Shown: positions 1-7,951 of the stretch, piece after piece
Numbering within the stretch: the stretch's first letter is position 1
How the letters are laid out: each line of letters opens with the position of its first letter
Assembly (NCBI GenBank): GCA_965224765.1
Contig: CBDDAC010000014.1
Span: forward strand, 1 to 64,000
Length of the DNA stretch: 64,000 bases
Direction of reading: 5' to 3'
Origin: CAZDBA01 sp965224765
GTDB lineage: Bacteria > Planctomycetota > Planctomycetia > Pirellulales > Pirellulaceae
Position numbers and translations under genes: made by a program
The notes under the pieces: model-generated
Database searches by the model: none
Seen by the model: the letters and a program-made list of their open reading frames with translations, nothing else
What the model was told of the DNA's origin: nothing

Positions 1-14
1 TGCCTCTTTTTTCT

Positions 15-228
15 TTAGCCGCGTCTAGCTGCTAAAGAAAAAAACGATGTGGTAAATTAAAAATGCACCCAACCGAGTAGCTCTTGGCTGGGTGCGCGGA
101 TTGGCAGATCGACTTTGGGTTGGTGCCTGACACCGTGGGACAGCTTGATCGCCAATCCGTTTCGTTCTTAACCCGAACAGCCGCCGGAGCCGCATTACGC
201 GAGCTCGAAATTACTAGCCTGGGAGAAA
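15..228 (+). ncRNA. Predicted IS110 bridge RNA, copy 1
   Basis: The stretch before the transposase folds into successive hairpins. TTTCTTTAGC pairs with GCTAAAGAAA (about 11-41). GCACCCA..TGGGTGC forms a hairpin at 64-95. A long stem pairs 98-110 with 147-158 and encloses an internal hairpin (122-134) flanked by two loops. A last domain (about 161-210) contains the block TTCGTTCTTAACCCGAAC, which recurs almost unchanged in copy 2. IS110 elements are known to express a bridge RNA with target- and donor-binding loops from this non-coding end. The 137-144 segment GGGACAGC is the exact reverse complement of the flank GCTGTCCC at 1209-1216. The fold was drawn by eye. Confidence 0.7.
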
Positions 229-231
229 ACG

Positions 232-1191
232 ATGATTCAAAGTTTACATCAAAACGTCATTGGAATCGATGTCGCCAAACGAAAACTGGACGTGTTTGAT
301 TCACACGATGATCAACATGAGATTATCCTAAACGAGGCCAGTGCCATCCTTGATCTGGTCAAAAGGATCAAACATTCAAAACGCCACACGCGGGTCGTAA
401 TGGAAGCGACTGGCGGGTATGAGAGGTTGCTCCTTGAAGCGTTACATAAACACCAAATCGATTGCTCGGTGGTTAATCCGTTGCACATCAAGAACTTCAT
501 GCGTGGTTGTGGTAAGCTCGAAAAGAACGATCGGATCGATGCCCGCATGATCGCCTTCTTCGGACAAACCGTCAGTCCAAAACTACAGGAAAAACCGAGT
601 GAACACGATAAAAAACTGAAGGCACTGGTACACCGACGCAACCAGGTACTCAGTCAGTTGAGCCACGAATTCAATCGACTTGAACAAACCCCCGACGAGC
701 AAGCAAAAACACTGGTCCAGCAGGCAGTTACCTTTTATCGCCAGCAAAAGAAACAACTGGACAAACTCATCCAAGAGCAGTTGAAACAATGCGACAAGAT
801 GAAGTCCACCGTTGAGATTGTCTCCTCGTGCAAGGGCGTCGGCCCAGTGACAACCGCGACTCTGGTCGCCGAATTACCTGAACTGGGCAAACTCAGTCGA
901 GGTCAAATCGCCAAGCTCGTAGGAGTCGCGCCACTGGCCAATGACAGCGGACAAAAACATGGATACCGAAAAACGTTCGGTGGCCGTAATCTGATTCGCA
1001 AGGTCCTTTACATGGCTGCTTTGGTTGCCACCCGACACAACATACGAATCAAAAACTTCTATCAATCCTTGATCAACAAAGGAAAACCAAAAAAAGTGGC
1101 TCTAGTGGCTTGCATGAGAAAACTGCTCGTCATCCTAAACACCATGGTCAAAAACAAAACAAAATGGGTCGAGAATCAACTCGACTATTGA
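232..1191 (+). CDS. IS110-family transposase (bridge-RNA-guided recombinase), copy 1
   Basis: This is a 319-residue recombinase that inserts and excises its own element. The N-terminal RuvC-like DEDD domain shows IGIDVAK (Asp near residue 13), MEATGGYE (Glu near 60) and KNDRIDARMIA (Asp pair near 100). The C-terminal Tnp domain (about 185-290) shows the GVGPVTTATLVAELPELG helix-hairpin region and APLANDSGQ, whose serine is the expected nucleophile. Length is normal for the family and the frame is intact. A GGGAG ribosome site lies 8 bases before the ATG. It is clearly diverged from the second copy at 8992-9969, so the two are related elements rather than a recent duplication. Confidence 0.95.
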   Translation: MIQSLHQNVIGIDVAKRKLDVFDSHDDQHEIILNEASAILDLVKRIKHSKRHTRVVMEATGGYERLLLEALHKHQIDCSVVNPLHIKNFMRGCGKLEKNDRIDARMIAFFGQTVSPKLQEKPSEHDKKLKALVHRRNQVLSQLSHEFNRLEQTPDEQAKTLVQQAVTFYRQQKKQLDKLIQEQLKQCDKMKSTVEIVSSCKGVGPVTTATLVAELPELGKLSRGQIAKLVGVAPLANDSGQKHGYRKTFGGRNLIRKVLYMAALVATRHNIRIKNFYQSLINKGKPKKVALVACMRKLLVILNTMVKNKTKWVENQLDY

Positions 1192-1208
1192 CTTTACTTT
1201 AGACAGCC

Positions 1209-1858
1209 GCTGTCCCCGTTCTGGTTCCATTGATCCGACCGCGGTATGGCATCGCGACTTGGCATGAATTAATCGAACCGTTGACCAAAACACGAGCGTT
1301 TAGAGACTGCTTTCCTGCAGTCGACGAGAAACACCGAAGCAGTCAGCCAATAGCCGCAGTAACAAGCAATTGAATCGCTTCTCGGACCTCGCGTGGCAAC
1401 TCTTGCAGAACTCGAAAATGGAACGAAAATGGGGACAGCCAGGCGCGTCCGGACAGCCATTGTTTGAAGAGCCTTCGTCGTTGATGGAGACACCTTTTTC
1501 ATTTGAGTGGTTGATTCTCGTCGAGGATTCAGTTGGTTTTATTGACCAATATTCACTTGATGTTCGAGTGGTGAAATGCAGGATTTGGGTGTCCCGGTTT
1601 TGCATCCCCCGTGATTTGAAGTAAGCATGCTCGGACGTAGTAACCTCCATCGTGCCAAGTTCTGGCGGCGAGTGCAGCTTCCAGCGTCTGGTTGATCCTC
1701 GAAACCGTTTCAAGGACAAAATAAATGGGAAGTATTGTTTGAAATCTTTGACACAATCCGTAGAATGCCTGGCAATAGATGGGCATGGCAATTCTGCCAC
1801 AACATCGATCACCGTATTATGCGGTGAATCTAATTCTACTTTTCTAGAGGAACAACCA
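1209..1858. other. Gene-free stretch between IS110 and toxin A, holding a REP-like repeat and the toxin leader
   Basis: No credible coding sequence is seen. The segment holds the IS right flank, a REP-like repeat (1428-1596) and the leader of the downstream toxin gene. From 1640 on it is nearly identical to 11249-11467 in front of the paralogous toxin B, so the two genes probably share promoter and translation signals. The reading frame extends upstream of the toxin start, but that extension lies in repeat-derived sequence. Confidence 0.6.
1428..1596 (+). repeat. REP-like repeat copy 1
   Basis: It starts ATGGGGACAGCC and ends TTTGGGTGTCCC, with the internal landmarks GAGCCTTCGTCG, TTTGAGTGGTTGATTCTC and GTTGGTTTTATTGACCA found in the other copies. 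The termini are imperfect inverted repeats (GGGGACA / TGTCCC). Confidence 0.75.
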
Positions 1859-3229
1859 GTGAAACAAATTTCATTTGTGCTGATGGCATTTTTGTGTGCC
1901 GTTGGATTAGCGACCGCTCAAGACCCTATTCCGCGAGGCGAGGATGACTCAAGTTTGGTCAACTCGACAGCCGTCGTGTCTATTGATTCAACGGGGCAAA
2001 TTGGCGGAGATTTCACCAACGGCTTTTTACCCAACAATCGTCTAGACGTAATTTGGGTCGATGAACCCCAATACGGCACTGTCCAATATGATGCTGAGAT
2101 GCAACTGGTTTCTTACGAACCGTCTGCTGAGAATTTGGATCAACTGGACAAATTCACAGTTTACGCGACGGATGATGGTACGTCGTGGAACATCACCCGA
2201 TTTTTCTTCGATCCAACGACGAATGAACTAACCTTTGCAACCGATCTTTCAAATTCTCCTTATGAAGGAGCTAGTTTGATGGGCAGCGATCGAGCCGTAC
2301 ATTGTTCGACGGCAACGCTTTGTGCCCCTTGTCGTGATGGCTGGACACGATTCTGGGGCGGTGTCAGAGTGGCTGGCGGATTGTTGGAAACGGGTGGTGG
2401 AGTCATCATTGGTGTCGGCACATCTTGGACAGGTGTCGGTGCTGTTGCTGGAGGTGGAATCGCGGTTCACGGTGCAGACACAACGCAAGCCGGATTCCGC
2501 CAATTATGGTCAGGTGAAGAAGTGAGAACATTCACATCTCAGGCAGTAAGTGGCACCGCTCACCATGCCTTTGGTGTGGAATCAGAAAAAGCGGTTTTCA
2601 TTGGAGAGATTGTTGACGCCACTGCTGGATTGGCCGGTGGAGTAGGAACGATCGCAAAAGCCCCACAAATTGTGGACAAGTTTGGCGATGCTTTTGTTCT
2701 TTCTGCAAGGGCGAGAGGAGCTCTAGCAGGAGGTGGTTATCTCGATGAAACTATCGATATCTCCGACAATGTTGCAGATATTATTCGGGCGGGTGGAACG
2801 ATAACCGGTGGCATCAATGGAGGGAGGGGGGCCGACGAGCTAAATCAGCTTTTCTCGAAAATTCCCGATGAGTTTGGTATCCCCCCAAAGGGAATAGGCA
2901 GGGTTGGAACTGCAAAATCTGGTGTGCGAGAACTCCCAATTGATGACCTGATCCAAACACATTCTGTTCCACGTCCAGGACATAGTGTTGACGATGTTGC
3001 CAAACTCATCAGTGAAAATGGATATGACCTGAACAGAGCGGTTGAAGTTCTGAAAATGGGTGACGGGAAAATGATTCTTGCGGGCGGAAATCATCGGCTT
3101 GCTGCTATGCGTCAACTAGGCGAAACGACGATTCCGGGGAAAGTGGTCGACTGGTCGTCTCTATCTCCTCGACTACAAGAATTTTATCGGACGCGTTTTT
3201 CCCGATGTGTTTGGGGGATATTAGGATGA
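1859..3229 (+). CDS. Exported polymorphic toxin A, ParB-like C-terminal tip
   Basis: The protein has 456 residues. The GTG at 1859 is chosen because AGAGG lies just upstream and it opens a Sec signal peptide (MKQISFVLMAFLCAVGLATA). After that come a cadherin/Ig-like segment (about 35-125, with EPQYGTVQYD and DKFTVYATDDGT) and a glycine-rich hydrophobic pretoxin-like segment (about 165-215, GVGTSWTGVGAVAGGGIA). Up to about residue 344 it is nearly identical to toxin B (11468-12760). The tip then changes to a ParB/sulfiredoxin-like domain with VRELPIDDL and GGNHRLAAMRQLGE. ParB-like tips are known nuclease-type effectors of polymorphic toxins. The stop overlaps the next start (ATGA), which is the expected place for immunity. 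How it reaches a target cell is not visible. Tip activity is inferred. Confidence 0.75.
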   Translation: MKQISFVLMAFLCAVGLATAQDPIPRGEDDSSLVNSTAVVSIDSTGQIGGDFTNGFLPNNRLDVIWVDEPQYGTVQYDAEMQLVSYEPSAENLDQLDKFTVYATDDGTSWNITRFFFDPTTNELTFATDLSNSPYEGASLMGSDRAVHCSTATLCAPCRDGWTRFWGGVRVAGGLLETGGGVIIGVGTSWTGVGAVAGGGIAVHGADTTQAGFRQLWSGEEVRTFTSQAVSGTAHHAFGVESEKAVFIGEIVDATAGLAGGVGTIAKAPQIVDKFGDAFVLSARARGALAGGGYLDETIDISDNVADIIRAGGTITGGINGGRGADELNQLFSKIPDEFGIPPKGIGRVGTAKSGVRELPIDDLIQTHSVPRPGHSVDDVAKLISENGYDLNRAVEVLKMGDGKMILAGGNHRLAAMRQLGETTIPGKVVDWSSLSPRLQEFYRTRFSRCVWGILG

Positions 3230-3525
3230 GTTGGTTTTCAATATCAGATGCGCCTAGCAAAGACATTCAATGCCCAGCTTGTGAAGGTGTCCTCGCAGGC
3301 TATCTACCGCGAGCTGACCACCATCCAGCGAAATGCGTTCACTGTGCGGCAAGCTTGTTGGTTTTTTCGGCATCTCCGCGAAATATAGCAATCCACGTGG
3401 CGAAAGCACCATCTGAGATGAAAGCATTTATAGCATGGGCGCAGGACGAATTTAGTGAGTTGGAATTCGTTTCGTTTTTCGTTTCGTTTGAAGAGCTCCT
3501 TGGGATTGAAAGTCGAGTATCTTAA
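3226..3525 (+). CDS. Candidate immunity protein for toxin A (zinc-ribbon-like)
   Basis: A 99-residue cytoplasmic protein whose ATG overlaps the toxin A stop codon by four bases, implying translational coupling. It carries two CxxC pairs, IQCPACEG near residue 15 and KCVHCAA near 38, as in a zinc ribbon, followed by an acidic helical half. No family was recognised. The immunity role is inferred from position, size and overlap, the standard polymorphic toxin layout. The candidate immunity protein at 6255-6503 also carries a CPxC pair, although the toxins differ. Confidence 0.6.
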   Translation: MSWFSISDAPSKDIQCPACEGVLAGYLPRADHHPAKCVHCAASLLVFSASPRNIAIHVAKAPSEMKAFIAWAQDEFSELEFVSFFVSFEELLGIESRVS

Positions 3526-3607
3526 CCGCCGCGTGAAAAGCGTTGCCGAAGTGAAGACGTTGTTCGCGGCGGAATCGGGTAAGACGTTCCAATGTTGTTC
3601 GAAACGA

Positions 3608-3631
3608 AAATGGGGCCATCGGCTGTCTTAT
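3608..3631 (-). repeat. Possible IS110 right-end scar or shared target
   Basis: These 24 bases are identical to 8972-8995, the right flank plus terminal bases of IS110 copy 2 (ATAAGACAGCC directly followed by GATGGCCCC when read on the minus strand), yet no element is attached. It may be an excision or recombination scar, or an intact target that happens to resemble the element end. Confidence 0.5.
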
Positions 3632-3639
3632 CGGTGGGG

Positions 3640-3790
3640 AATTGGGGACACCCAATTTTCGCATGTTGCCACTGGAAAGGTAGTGCGTTTTGGTCAGACA
3701 AACCAGCGGAAACCTCGCAAGAGAAGCAGCCAATTACGTTCAAAAGAGCCCAGCCTACGACAAAACGCTATTCCAACAATGGCTGTCCCC
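3640..3790 (-). repeat. REP-like repeat copy 2
   Basis: On the plus strand it reads GGGGACACCCAATTTTCGCA ... CAATGGCTGTCCCC, i.e. the repeat in reverse orientation. It shares long blocks with the copy at 5921-6068, such as GAAGCAGCCAATTA, AAAAGAGCCCAG and CTATTCCAACAATGGCTGT. Confidence 0.8.
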
Positions 3791-3792
3791 GA

Positions 3793-3963
3793 TCAGGTTC
3801 TATCACTCGTTTCATCGTCGGCATTTGGTTCCATTAGGATGACGCCATGCTCTGCGAGAAGTTTCAAATACACGTGAAAGGCGTGCTGTTTATTGAGAAC
3901 GACCGTTTCCTGAGTCACGAAATCTAAGTGCCGAAAAACGTCTTCGATCTCGGCAAACGCAGA
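3793..3963 (-). pseudogene. C-terminal coding remnant of unknown gene
   Basis: The minus strand has an open frame of about 56 codons that reads like genuine protein (AFAEIEDVFRHLDFVTQE, then HAFHVYLKLLAEHGVI) and ends in a stop next to the REP-like repeat. Upstream the frame is closed by a stop, so only the C-terminal end of a gene seems to survive. The family was not recognised. It could also be a chance open frame. Confidence 0.3.
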
Positions 3964-4209
3964 CTATGATCGTCCTTCTAGAGTTCTGAATCCGTGATGT
4001 GGGCTTCAAGGACGAAGAGAGTTTTTTTGGTACTTATTCAATTTGAGTATCGCCTGCATGGGTAGGGCCTTTTAATGCAATTGCACGTTACAAAACCGTT
4101 ACTCAAGCAATCCTTGAGAAATGCTAGGATGCCTGAGTAATTATTTACGTGCTCGCTCTGCACATCGAAACGCTGTACATCCGCTATCCAAGACGGTTAG
4201 GAATCTCAA

Positions 4210-4726
4210 GTGAACACATTGTATCGATACTTGGTATTACTGCTTCCATTAATATTCGTTTGCTACGTTTCACAATCCGTTGAGTACGCTAAAACCGATT
4301 CAGAAGCAAGTGATTCAACTGCGATCGCGCCTACGGAAACTAGCTGGAATGCAATAATGCGTTTGGTCTATGCACCTGCGTTTAGCAATTTAAAAAAACA
4401 AATTGGGTCAGAGGCAAAAGAGGATGAAGTCGATTTTGTTTCCATTCAAAAAGACGCGTTAATAATTGCGGAGTTTACATCCCGGTTGCACCAATGGCCT
4501 GAAATACACAATTTTGAATCGCCCGAAGCAAAAACTTCATACTTGGAAACGCACAAATTGTTAAAAAACGGAGCAGGTTCAACAACATGCCGCGAGTATT
4601 TACAACGCAGCAAAAGAAATGCTTCTTGAACCGGCAAAAGAGAGTTTCGTTGCGATGACGGACTCATGCAATGTCTGTCACCAGCAAAAAAAATCTAGCT
4701 GGATCCCCGTCATTTTGGAACATTGA
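4210..4726 (+). pseudogene. Cytochrome c'-like exported protein, frameshifted
   Basis: The start at 4210 opens a signal peptide or anchor (LVLLLPLIFVCYVSQS) and a helical body. The frame ends at 4629. Removing one A from the six-A run at 4563-4568 would continue the protein as EQVQQHAASIYNAAKEMLLE and end at 4726 with a CNVCH haem-binding motif near the C-terminus. A C-terminal CxxCH after a helical bundle is the cytochrome c' arrangement. Either the gene is inactivated by a single-base insertion, or the run is a sequencing error or slippage site. It is bordered by repeat copies on both sides. Confidence 0.6.
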
Positions 4727-4760
4727 TTTTTTGTTAACGTCGGCAGAATCCAAGAGCCAT

Positions 4761-4812
4761 TCTCGAAAATGGGGGCCACCCATTCTAACAATGGCTGTCC
4801 CCATTCTGGTTT
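4761..4812 (-). repeat. REP-like repeat, internally deleted (copy 3)
   Basis: GAAAATGGGGGCCACCCATT is followed almost at once by CTAACAATGGCTGTCCCC. Only the two ends of the repeat remain, joined without the middle, as in a deletion derivative. Confidence 0.6.
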
Positions 4813-4927
4813 CCTACCCGTGGGGCCTCTCTCCTCCAAACTAGGGAATGCGGTTCTGCTCACTTGCGACTTCCCAGTGATCCGTCGATAATTCGTCTTT
4901 ATCAGATGAAATCCCATTTGAGGAAGA

Positions 4928-5848
4928 ATGTCGATGAAATGCAGATTCGAATTTGCGTTGCTGGTTTTCGGTTGCCTGATGGCTTCCAGCCTTTCCCTGA
5001 TCGGATCGCCCGTCAGTCCGCCGCAAGAACTGAACCAGGATGAGAAGTTGCAGAGGTATCTGGAGGCAGAGCTAACCGCGGCGCAGGCCAAATGGGATTT
5101 ACAGCCGAGTGAACAGAACGCAATCTGGGTAGGTCGCCGGTTGGCGTATTTGTCGCGAGTGGATGAGGCAATTGCATGGTATGAAAAATCGCTTGAGCAG
5201 TGGCCGGACAGCTATCGCCTACGCCGACATCTAGGGCACCGCCTCTTGAATCCCGCTGGCGGACAATTGGACCGCGCGGCAAAACTTTATTCCGAAGCCT
5301 ACGAACTCGCGCGTGGGCATATCAATCGTATCGAACCCGACGGTGCGTCCAACTCGTTCGGAACACCGCGAACATCGATGCTTGGAAATCTATATTATCA
5401 CTACGCGTTGGCGCTGTATTTTCAAGGCGACTTCGAAAAAGCCGCCCAATTATGGAAAGAATGTCTCGATAGCTCACTCTCGGATGATGAACGAGTGGGC
5501 GCCATGCATTGGCTGTACACCAGTCTTGCCAGGATCGGAAAAGTTGAGCAGGCCAACCAGATTCTGAAATCGTTGCCGAAAGAAATGGATGTGATCGAAT
5601 ATGGATCTTATTACGACTTGATCAAACTCTATCGCGGAGATGGAGAGAGCGGCGGGAGTTCTGATGCGCTGCAGGATGTCGGCTATCGGTATGGACTCGC
5701 TCGGTGGGCGATTCTGCAAGGCGACCAAGAGCGCGGCGTCAGGATCTTGAACGAGGTCGCGAATAGCCCCTTGAATACGGCGTTTGCGGTGATGGCGGCC
5801 AAGTTGGACGTTGCGGCGATGAATCGTGAGTCAGCTCCCCGTCACTAA
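4928..5848 (+). CDS. Exported tetratricopeptide-repeat-like protein
   Basis: A 306-residue protein. A GAGG ribosome site precedes the ATG at 4928. An N-terminal signal peptide (FALLVFGCLMASSLSLIGS) is followed by helix-pair repeats of TPR character: VDEAIAWYEKSLEQWPDSY near 80-100, LDRAAKLYSEAYELA near 120, YHYALALYFQGDFEKAAQLW near 158 and SLARIGKVEQANQIL near 198. TPR proteins act as protein-binding scaffolds. The partner here is unknown. The last two-fifths of the gene are duplicated almost perfectly at 8449-8918. Flanking repeats make it part of the rearranged island. Confidence 0.7.
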   Translation: MSMKCRFEFALLVFGCLMASSLSLIGSPVSPPQELNQDEKLQRYLEAELTAAQAKWDLQPSEQNAIWVGRRLAYLSRVDEAIAWYEKSLEQWPDSYRLRRHLGHRLLNPAGGQLDRAAKLYSEAYELARGHINRIEPDGASNSFGTPRTSMLGNLYYHYALALYFQGDFEKAAQLWKECLDSSLSDDERVGAMHWLYTSLARIGKVEQANQILKSLPKEMDVIEYGSYYDLIKLYRGDGESGGSSDALQDVGYRYGLARWAILQGDQERGVRILNEVANSPLNTAFAVMAAKLDVAAMNRESAPRH

Positions 5849-5920
5849 TTTTGTTACTACGGCCGCGTATTTCGACACGGACCGAAGAAAATGGCAGTGG
5901 GGGATTGGGGAGGCAGCGGG

Positions 5921-6068
5921 GAATTGGGGTCACCCAATTTTCGCATGTTGCCACTGGAAGGGTAGTTGCGGTTTTGGTCAGACAACCAGCGGAAACTCGC
6001 AAGAGAAGCAGCCAATTAGATTCAAAAGAGCCCAGGCTACGACAACGTGCTATTCCAACAATGGCTGT
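5921..6068 (-). repeat. REP-like repeat copy 4
   Basis: It runs from GGGGTCACCCAATTTTCGCA to CAATGGCTGTTT and is very similar to the copy at 3640-3790. The bases between the TPR gene stop and this repeat resemble those between the duplicated fragment and IS110 at 8919-8975. Bases 6069-6254 beyond it hold nothing recognised. Confidence 0.8.
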
Positions 6069-6254
6069 TTCAGAACTGGGGCTTGCCATATGCTGCTCGT
6101 TTCATACGTCATTTCGTCGACACAATTGTCAACGATCAGTCTCGTTTGAAGAACTTGCTTCAATCTGTCCACGGAATATCATCAATTCATGCTCAAACTG
6201 ATGGCGCTCAATTACGCTGGACGCGTACAGCGGCGTAACTCAATGGCGGCCCCA

Positions 6255-6503
6255 TTACAGGTCACCGTCAAGAGGTGCTGCAACATTGAATAGAATCTGA
6301 AAATGCTTTGTATCCGTTGGGCAAAAAATCCCAGGATGGCCATCATGTTCTTGGGCATCCTGCCAATTAAACGCAACAACTAAATCCGCGTCACACTTCG
6401 GGCATACCGCAATTTCACCAGCATTATGCCTCTCGCAGATAACATTAACACTTGCATTAGAACCGGTTGCCTTGAATCGTTTGGCTTCTGTTTCTTCTAT
6501 CAT
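6255..6503 (-). CDS. Candidate immunity protein for metallopeptidase toxin
   Basis: An 82-residue protein whose ATG overlaps the stop of the upstream toxin gene by four bases (6500-6503), so the two are translationally coupled. It contains cysteines typical of a small zinc ribbon (ICERH, AVCPKCDADL, IFCPTD) and then a beta-like end (HFQILFNVAAP). No family is recognised. The immunity role is inferred from overlap, order and size. The CPxC pair echoes the immunity candidate at 3226-3525. Confidence 0.55.
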   Translation of the reverse strand: MIEETEAKRFKATGSNASVNVICERHNAGEIAVCPKCDADLVVAFNWQDAQEHDGHPGIFCPTDTKHFQILFNVAAPLDGDL

Positions 6504-7951
6504 CTTAAATAGTCCGCACCACGAATTCGCTTGATCGTTTCAATTATGATTTCCGCACGTTCTGCAGAGCCAGGCCGCCGTCCATTTGCGACAATCCACG
6601 CACGGAGATCTGCTGCGATTTCCGCAGCTTGAGTTCCTCGTGGAGTCATCGTGCCGTGACGTAAAAAGTCGATAGCGTGTCTGCTCTCATGCGCAAGAGC
6701 TTCAGCAACTTCATCAGCATTCTTGAGATTGCGAAGGTAAACTGTAACCGTTCGAGTATTGGGGTCAGAAAACCCTTTCAAAATGATACCTGCATTATCA
6801 GCCCATTTGGGCTGCACCGCTCGCGAAAACACAACATCAAATTCAGCGAGTTTAAGCTGACGGTATGCTGATTGCAGTGCAGGACTAGAAAACGCTTGTT
6901 CAAAAGCCTCTGCAGAGAGTGATGCAGCACTTCTTGAACCAGCTACCGCGCTGCCTTCAAATCTGATTGCACTAGCCAGTCCGCTGTTTGGGGCAAGATC
7001 AACGAGATCATCAACTCGCTTGGTTATTTGGCGAAACACCCATTTTCCACCAACCTTGACTAAAACACCAGCCGCAAAACCGGCAGCGGGCGTGCCGATA
7101 ATCAACCATTTCTCGCCAGTGGTTAACTCGCGTTGGCCATAGACGGTGAACGAAAGTGTCTGACCGCTGGCCAGCTCAAACGTCAAAACGAATCCGCCGA
7201 GATAAGGCACCAAGCGGTAGGTTTCCACAATCGCTTCGTTTAGACCCTCCAATTGCGAAGCAGTCATCTGCTTGGGAGAGAAGACAACTCCCAACGGAAC
7301 TCCTGCAGCAGCAATTCGATCTAAAAATGCCGCAATATCTCCGTCCCAAGTCGTGAGGTGCTCGTTGATTGCAGAACCATTCTCATCCGCCATCGCTTCC
7401 AAATGATTGCGTAAATGCCGAACCGCTTCTTGGCGATTCCACTCGCTATCGACCCAGCTATTGTCAAAATGAATTTCATTAGACCAGTGATAGGACCAGT
7501 AAGTGGCACCCCATGAAAGAGGTTTGATGAGGACTTCGCCACCTCCCTCCACAAAGTACTGATAGAGCAGATCATTTGGATAAGCCACTAAATACAGAGA
7601 AACGATTTGCCTCGCAGTTAAGTAGTCGTCATTACCAGCAGCCGACCTCAACTGCGAGATCCTGTTCGAAATTCGGGTTGTCTGACGGGTGACGTTGGAC
7701 AACATTCCTGAACGCTGAGCAGGTTTTGAAGACAACGCGTTCGCCGAAGCAGCAATCAATTCAGCTCCTGATTCGACGCTACCAAGAACATCACCGCTCA
7801 ACGCATTGCCTGTGAATTCAGCGAGCGATGACAGCGTTCGCAAGGCCGGCGAGTCGCTTCCTCCCCAAGACAATGAAGCATTGTCTTGCCCTTGAACGAG
7901 GCTCGATATTCCCAACAAGAAAAGACAAAAACACGTCGTGTAAATTTTCAT
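6500..7951 (-). CDS. Exported polymorphic toxin C with HExxH metallopeptidase tip
   Basis: A 483-residue protein starting with a signal peptide (MKIYTTCFCLFLLGISSLVQG). The body is unlike toxins A and B but contains an alanine/glycine-rich hydrophobic segment (WLIIGTPAAGFAAGVLVKVGG, near 285-305) in the position of a pretoxin region. The C-terminal tip (about 370-483) holds AEALAHESRHAIDFLRHG, an HExxH zinc-binding motif with catalytic Glu, followed by a candidate third ligand in QAAEIAADLRAW. Zincin peptidase tips are a known class in polymorphic toxins. A coupled small gene follows. It could instead be a self-acting exported protease, but the architecture and neighbour favour a toxin. Confidence 0.65.
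   Translation of the reverse strand: MKIYTTCFCLFLLGISSLVQGQDNASLSWGGSDSPALRTLSSLAEFTGNALSGDVLGSVESGAELIAASANALSSKPAQRSGMLSNVTRQTTRISNRISQLRSAAGNDDYLTARQIVSLYLVAYPNDLLYQYFVEGGGEVLIKPLSWGATYWSYHWSNEIHFDNSWVDSEWNRQEAVRHLRNHLEAMADENGSAINEHLTTWDGDIAAFLDRIAAAGVPLGVVFSPKQMTASQLEGLNEAIVETYRLVPYLGGFVLTFELASGQTLSFTVYGQRELTTGEKWLIIGTPAAGFAAGVLVKVGGKWVFRQITKRVDDLVDLAPNSGLASAIRFEGSAVAGSRSAASLSAEAFEQAFSSPALQSAYRQLKLAEFDVVFSRAVQPKWADNAGIILKGFSDPNTRTVTVYLRNLKNADEVAEALAHESRHAIDFLRHGTMTPRGTQAAEIAADLRAWIVANGRRPGSAERAEIIIETIKRIRGADYLR

Larger units (their letters stand above)
1..1208 (+). mobile_element. IS110-family insertion sequence, copy 1 (left end possibly cut by window edge)
   Basis: The element comprises a structured non-coding left end (about 1-231), a transposase gene (232-1191) and a short right end closing on AGACAGCC at 1201-1208. 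The second IS110 copy at 8985-10205 ends with the same AGACAGCC. There are no obvious terminal inverted repeats, as expected for IS110. The right flank, GCTGTCCCC followed by GTTCTGG, matches the end of the local REP-like repeat (compare 4793-4807), so the element sits in such a repeat. The exact left boundary cannot be fixed because the window starts there. Confidence 0.8.
3526..4209. other. Gene-poor stretch with repeat and gene debris
   Basis: It contains an IS110-like right-end scar (about 3608-3631), a REP-like repeat (3640-3790) and a coding remnant on the minus strand (3793-3963). Nothing further is recognised between 3964 and 4209 apart from the AT-rich leader of the cytochrome-like pseudogene. 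Confidence 0.5.

Noticed and set aside
1..1208. Toxin island as a prophage or integrative element
   Set aside because: No phage structural, integrase or conjugation genes and no attachment-site pair visible; only IS110 and REP/RAYT elements.
1300..1812. 170-codon minus-strand frame over the leader of toxin A
   Set aside because: It spans IS flank, REP-like repeat and toxin leader and has no protein-like character.
4678..5091. 137-codon minus-strand frame
   Set aside because: It covers the pseudogene tail, a repeat remnant and the start of the TPR gene; no recognisable protein.
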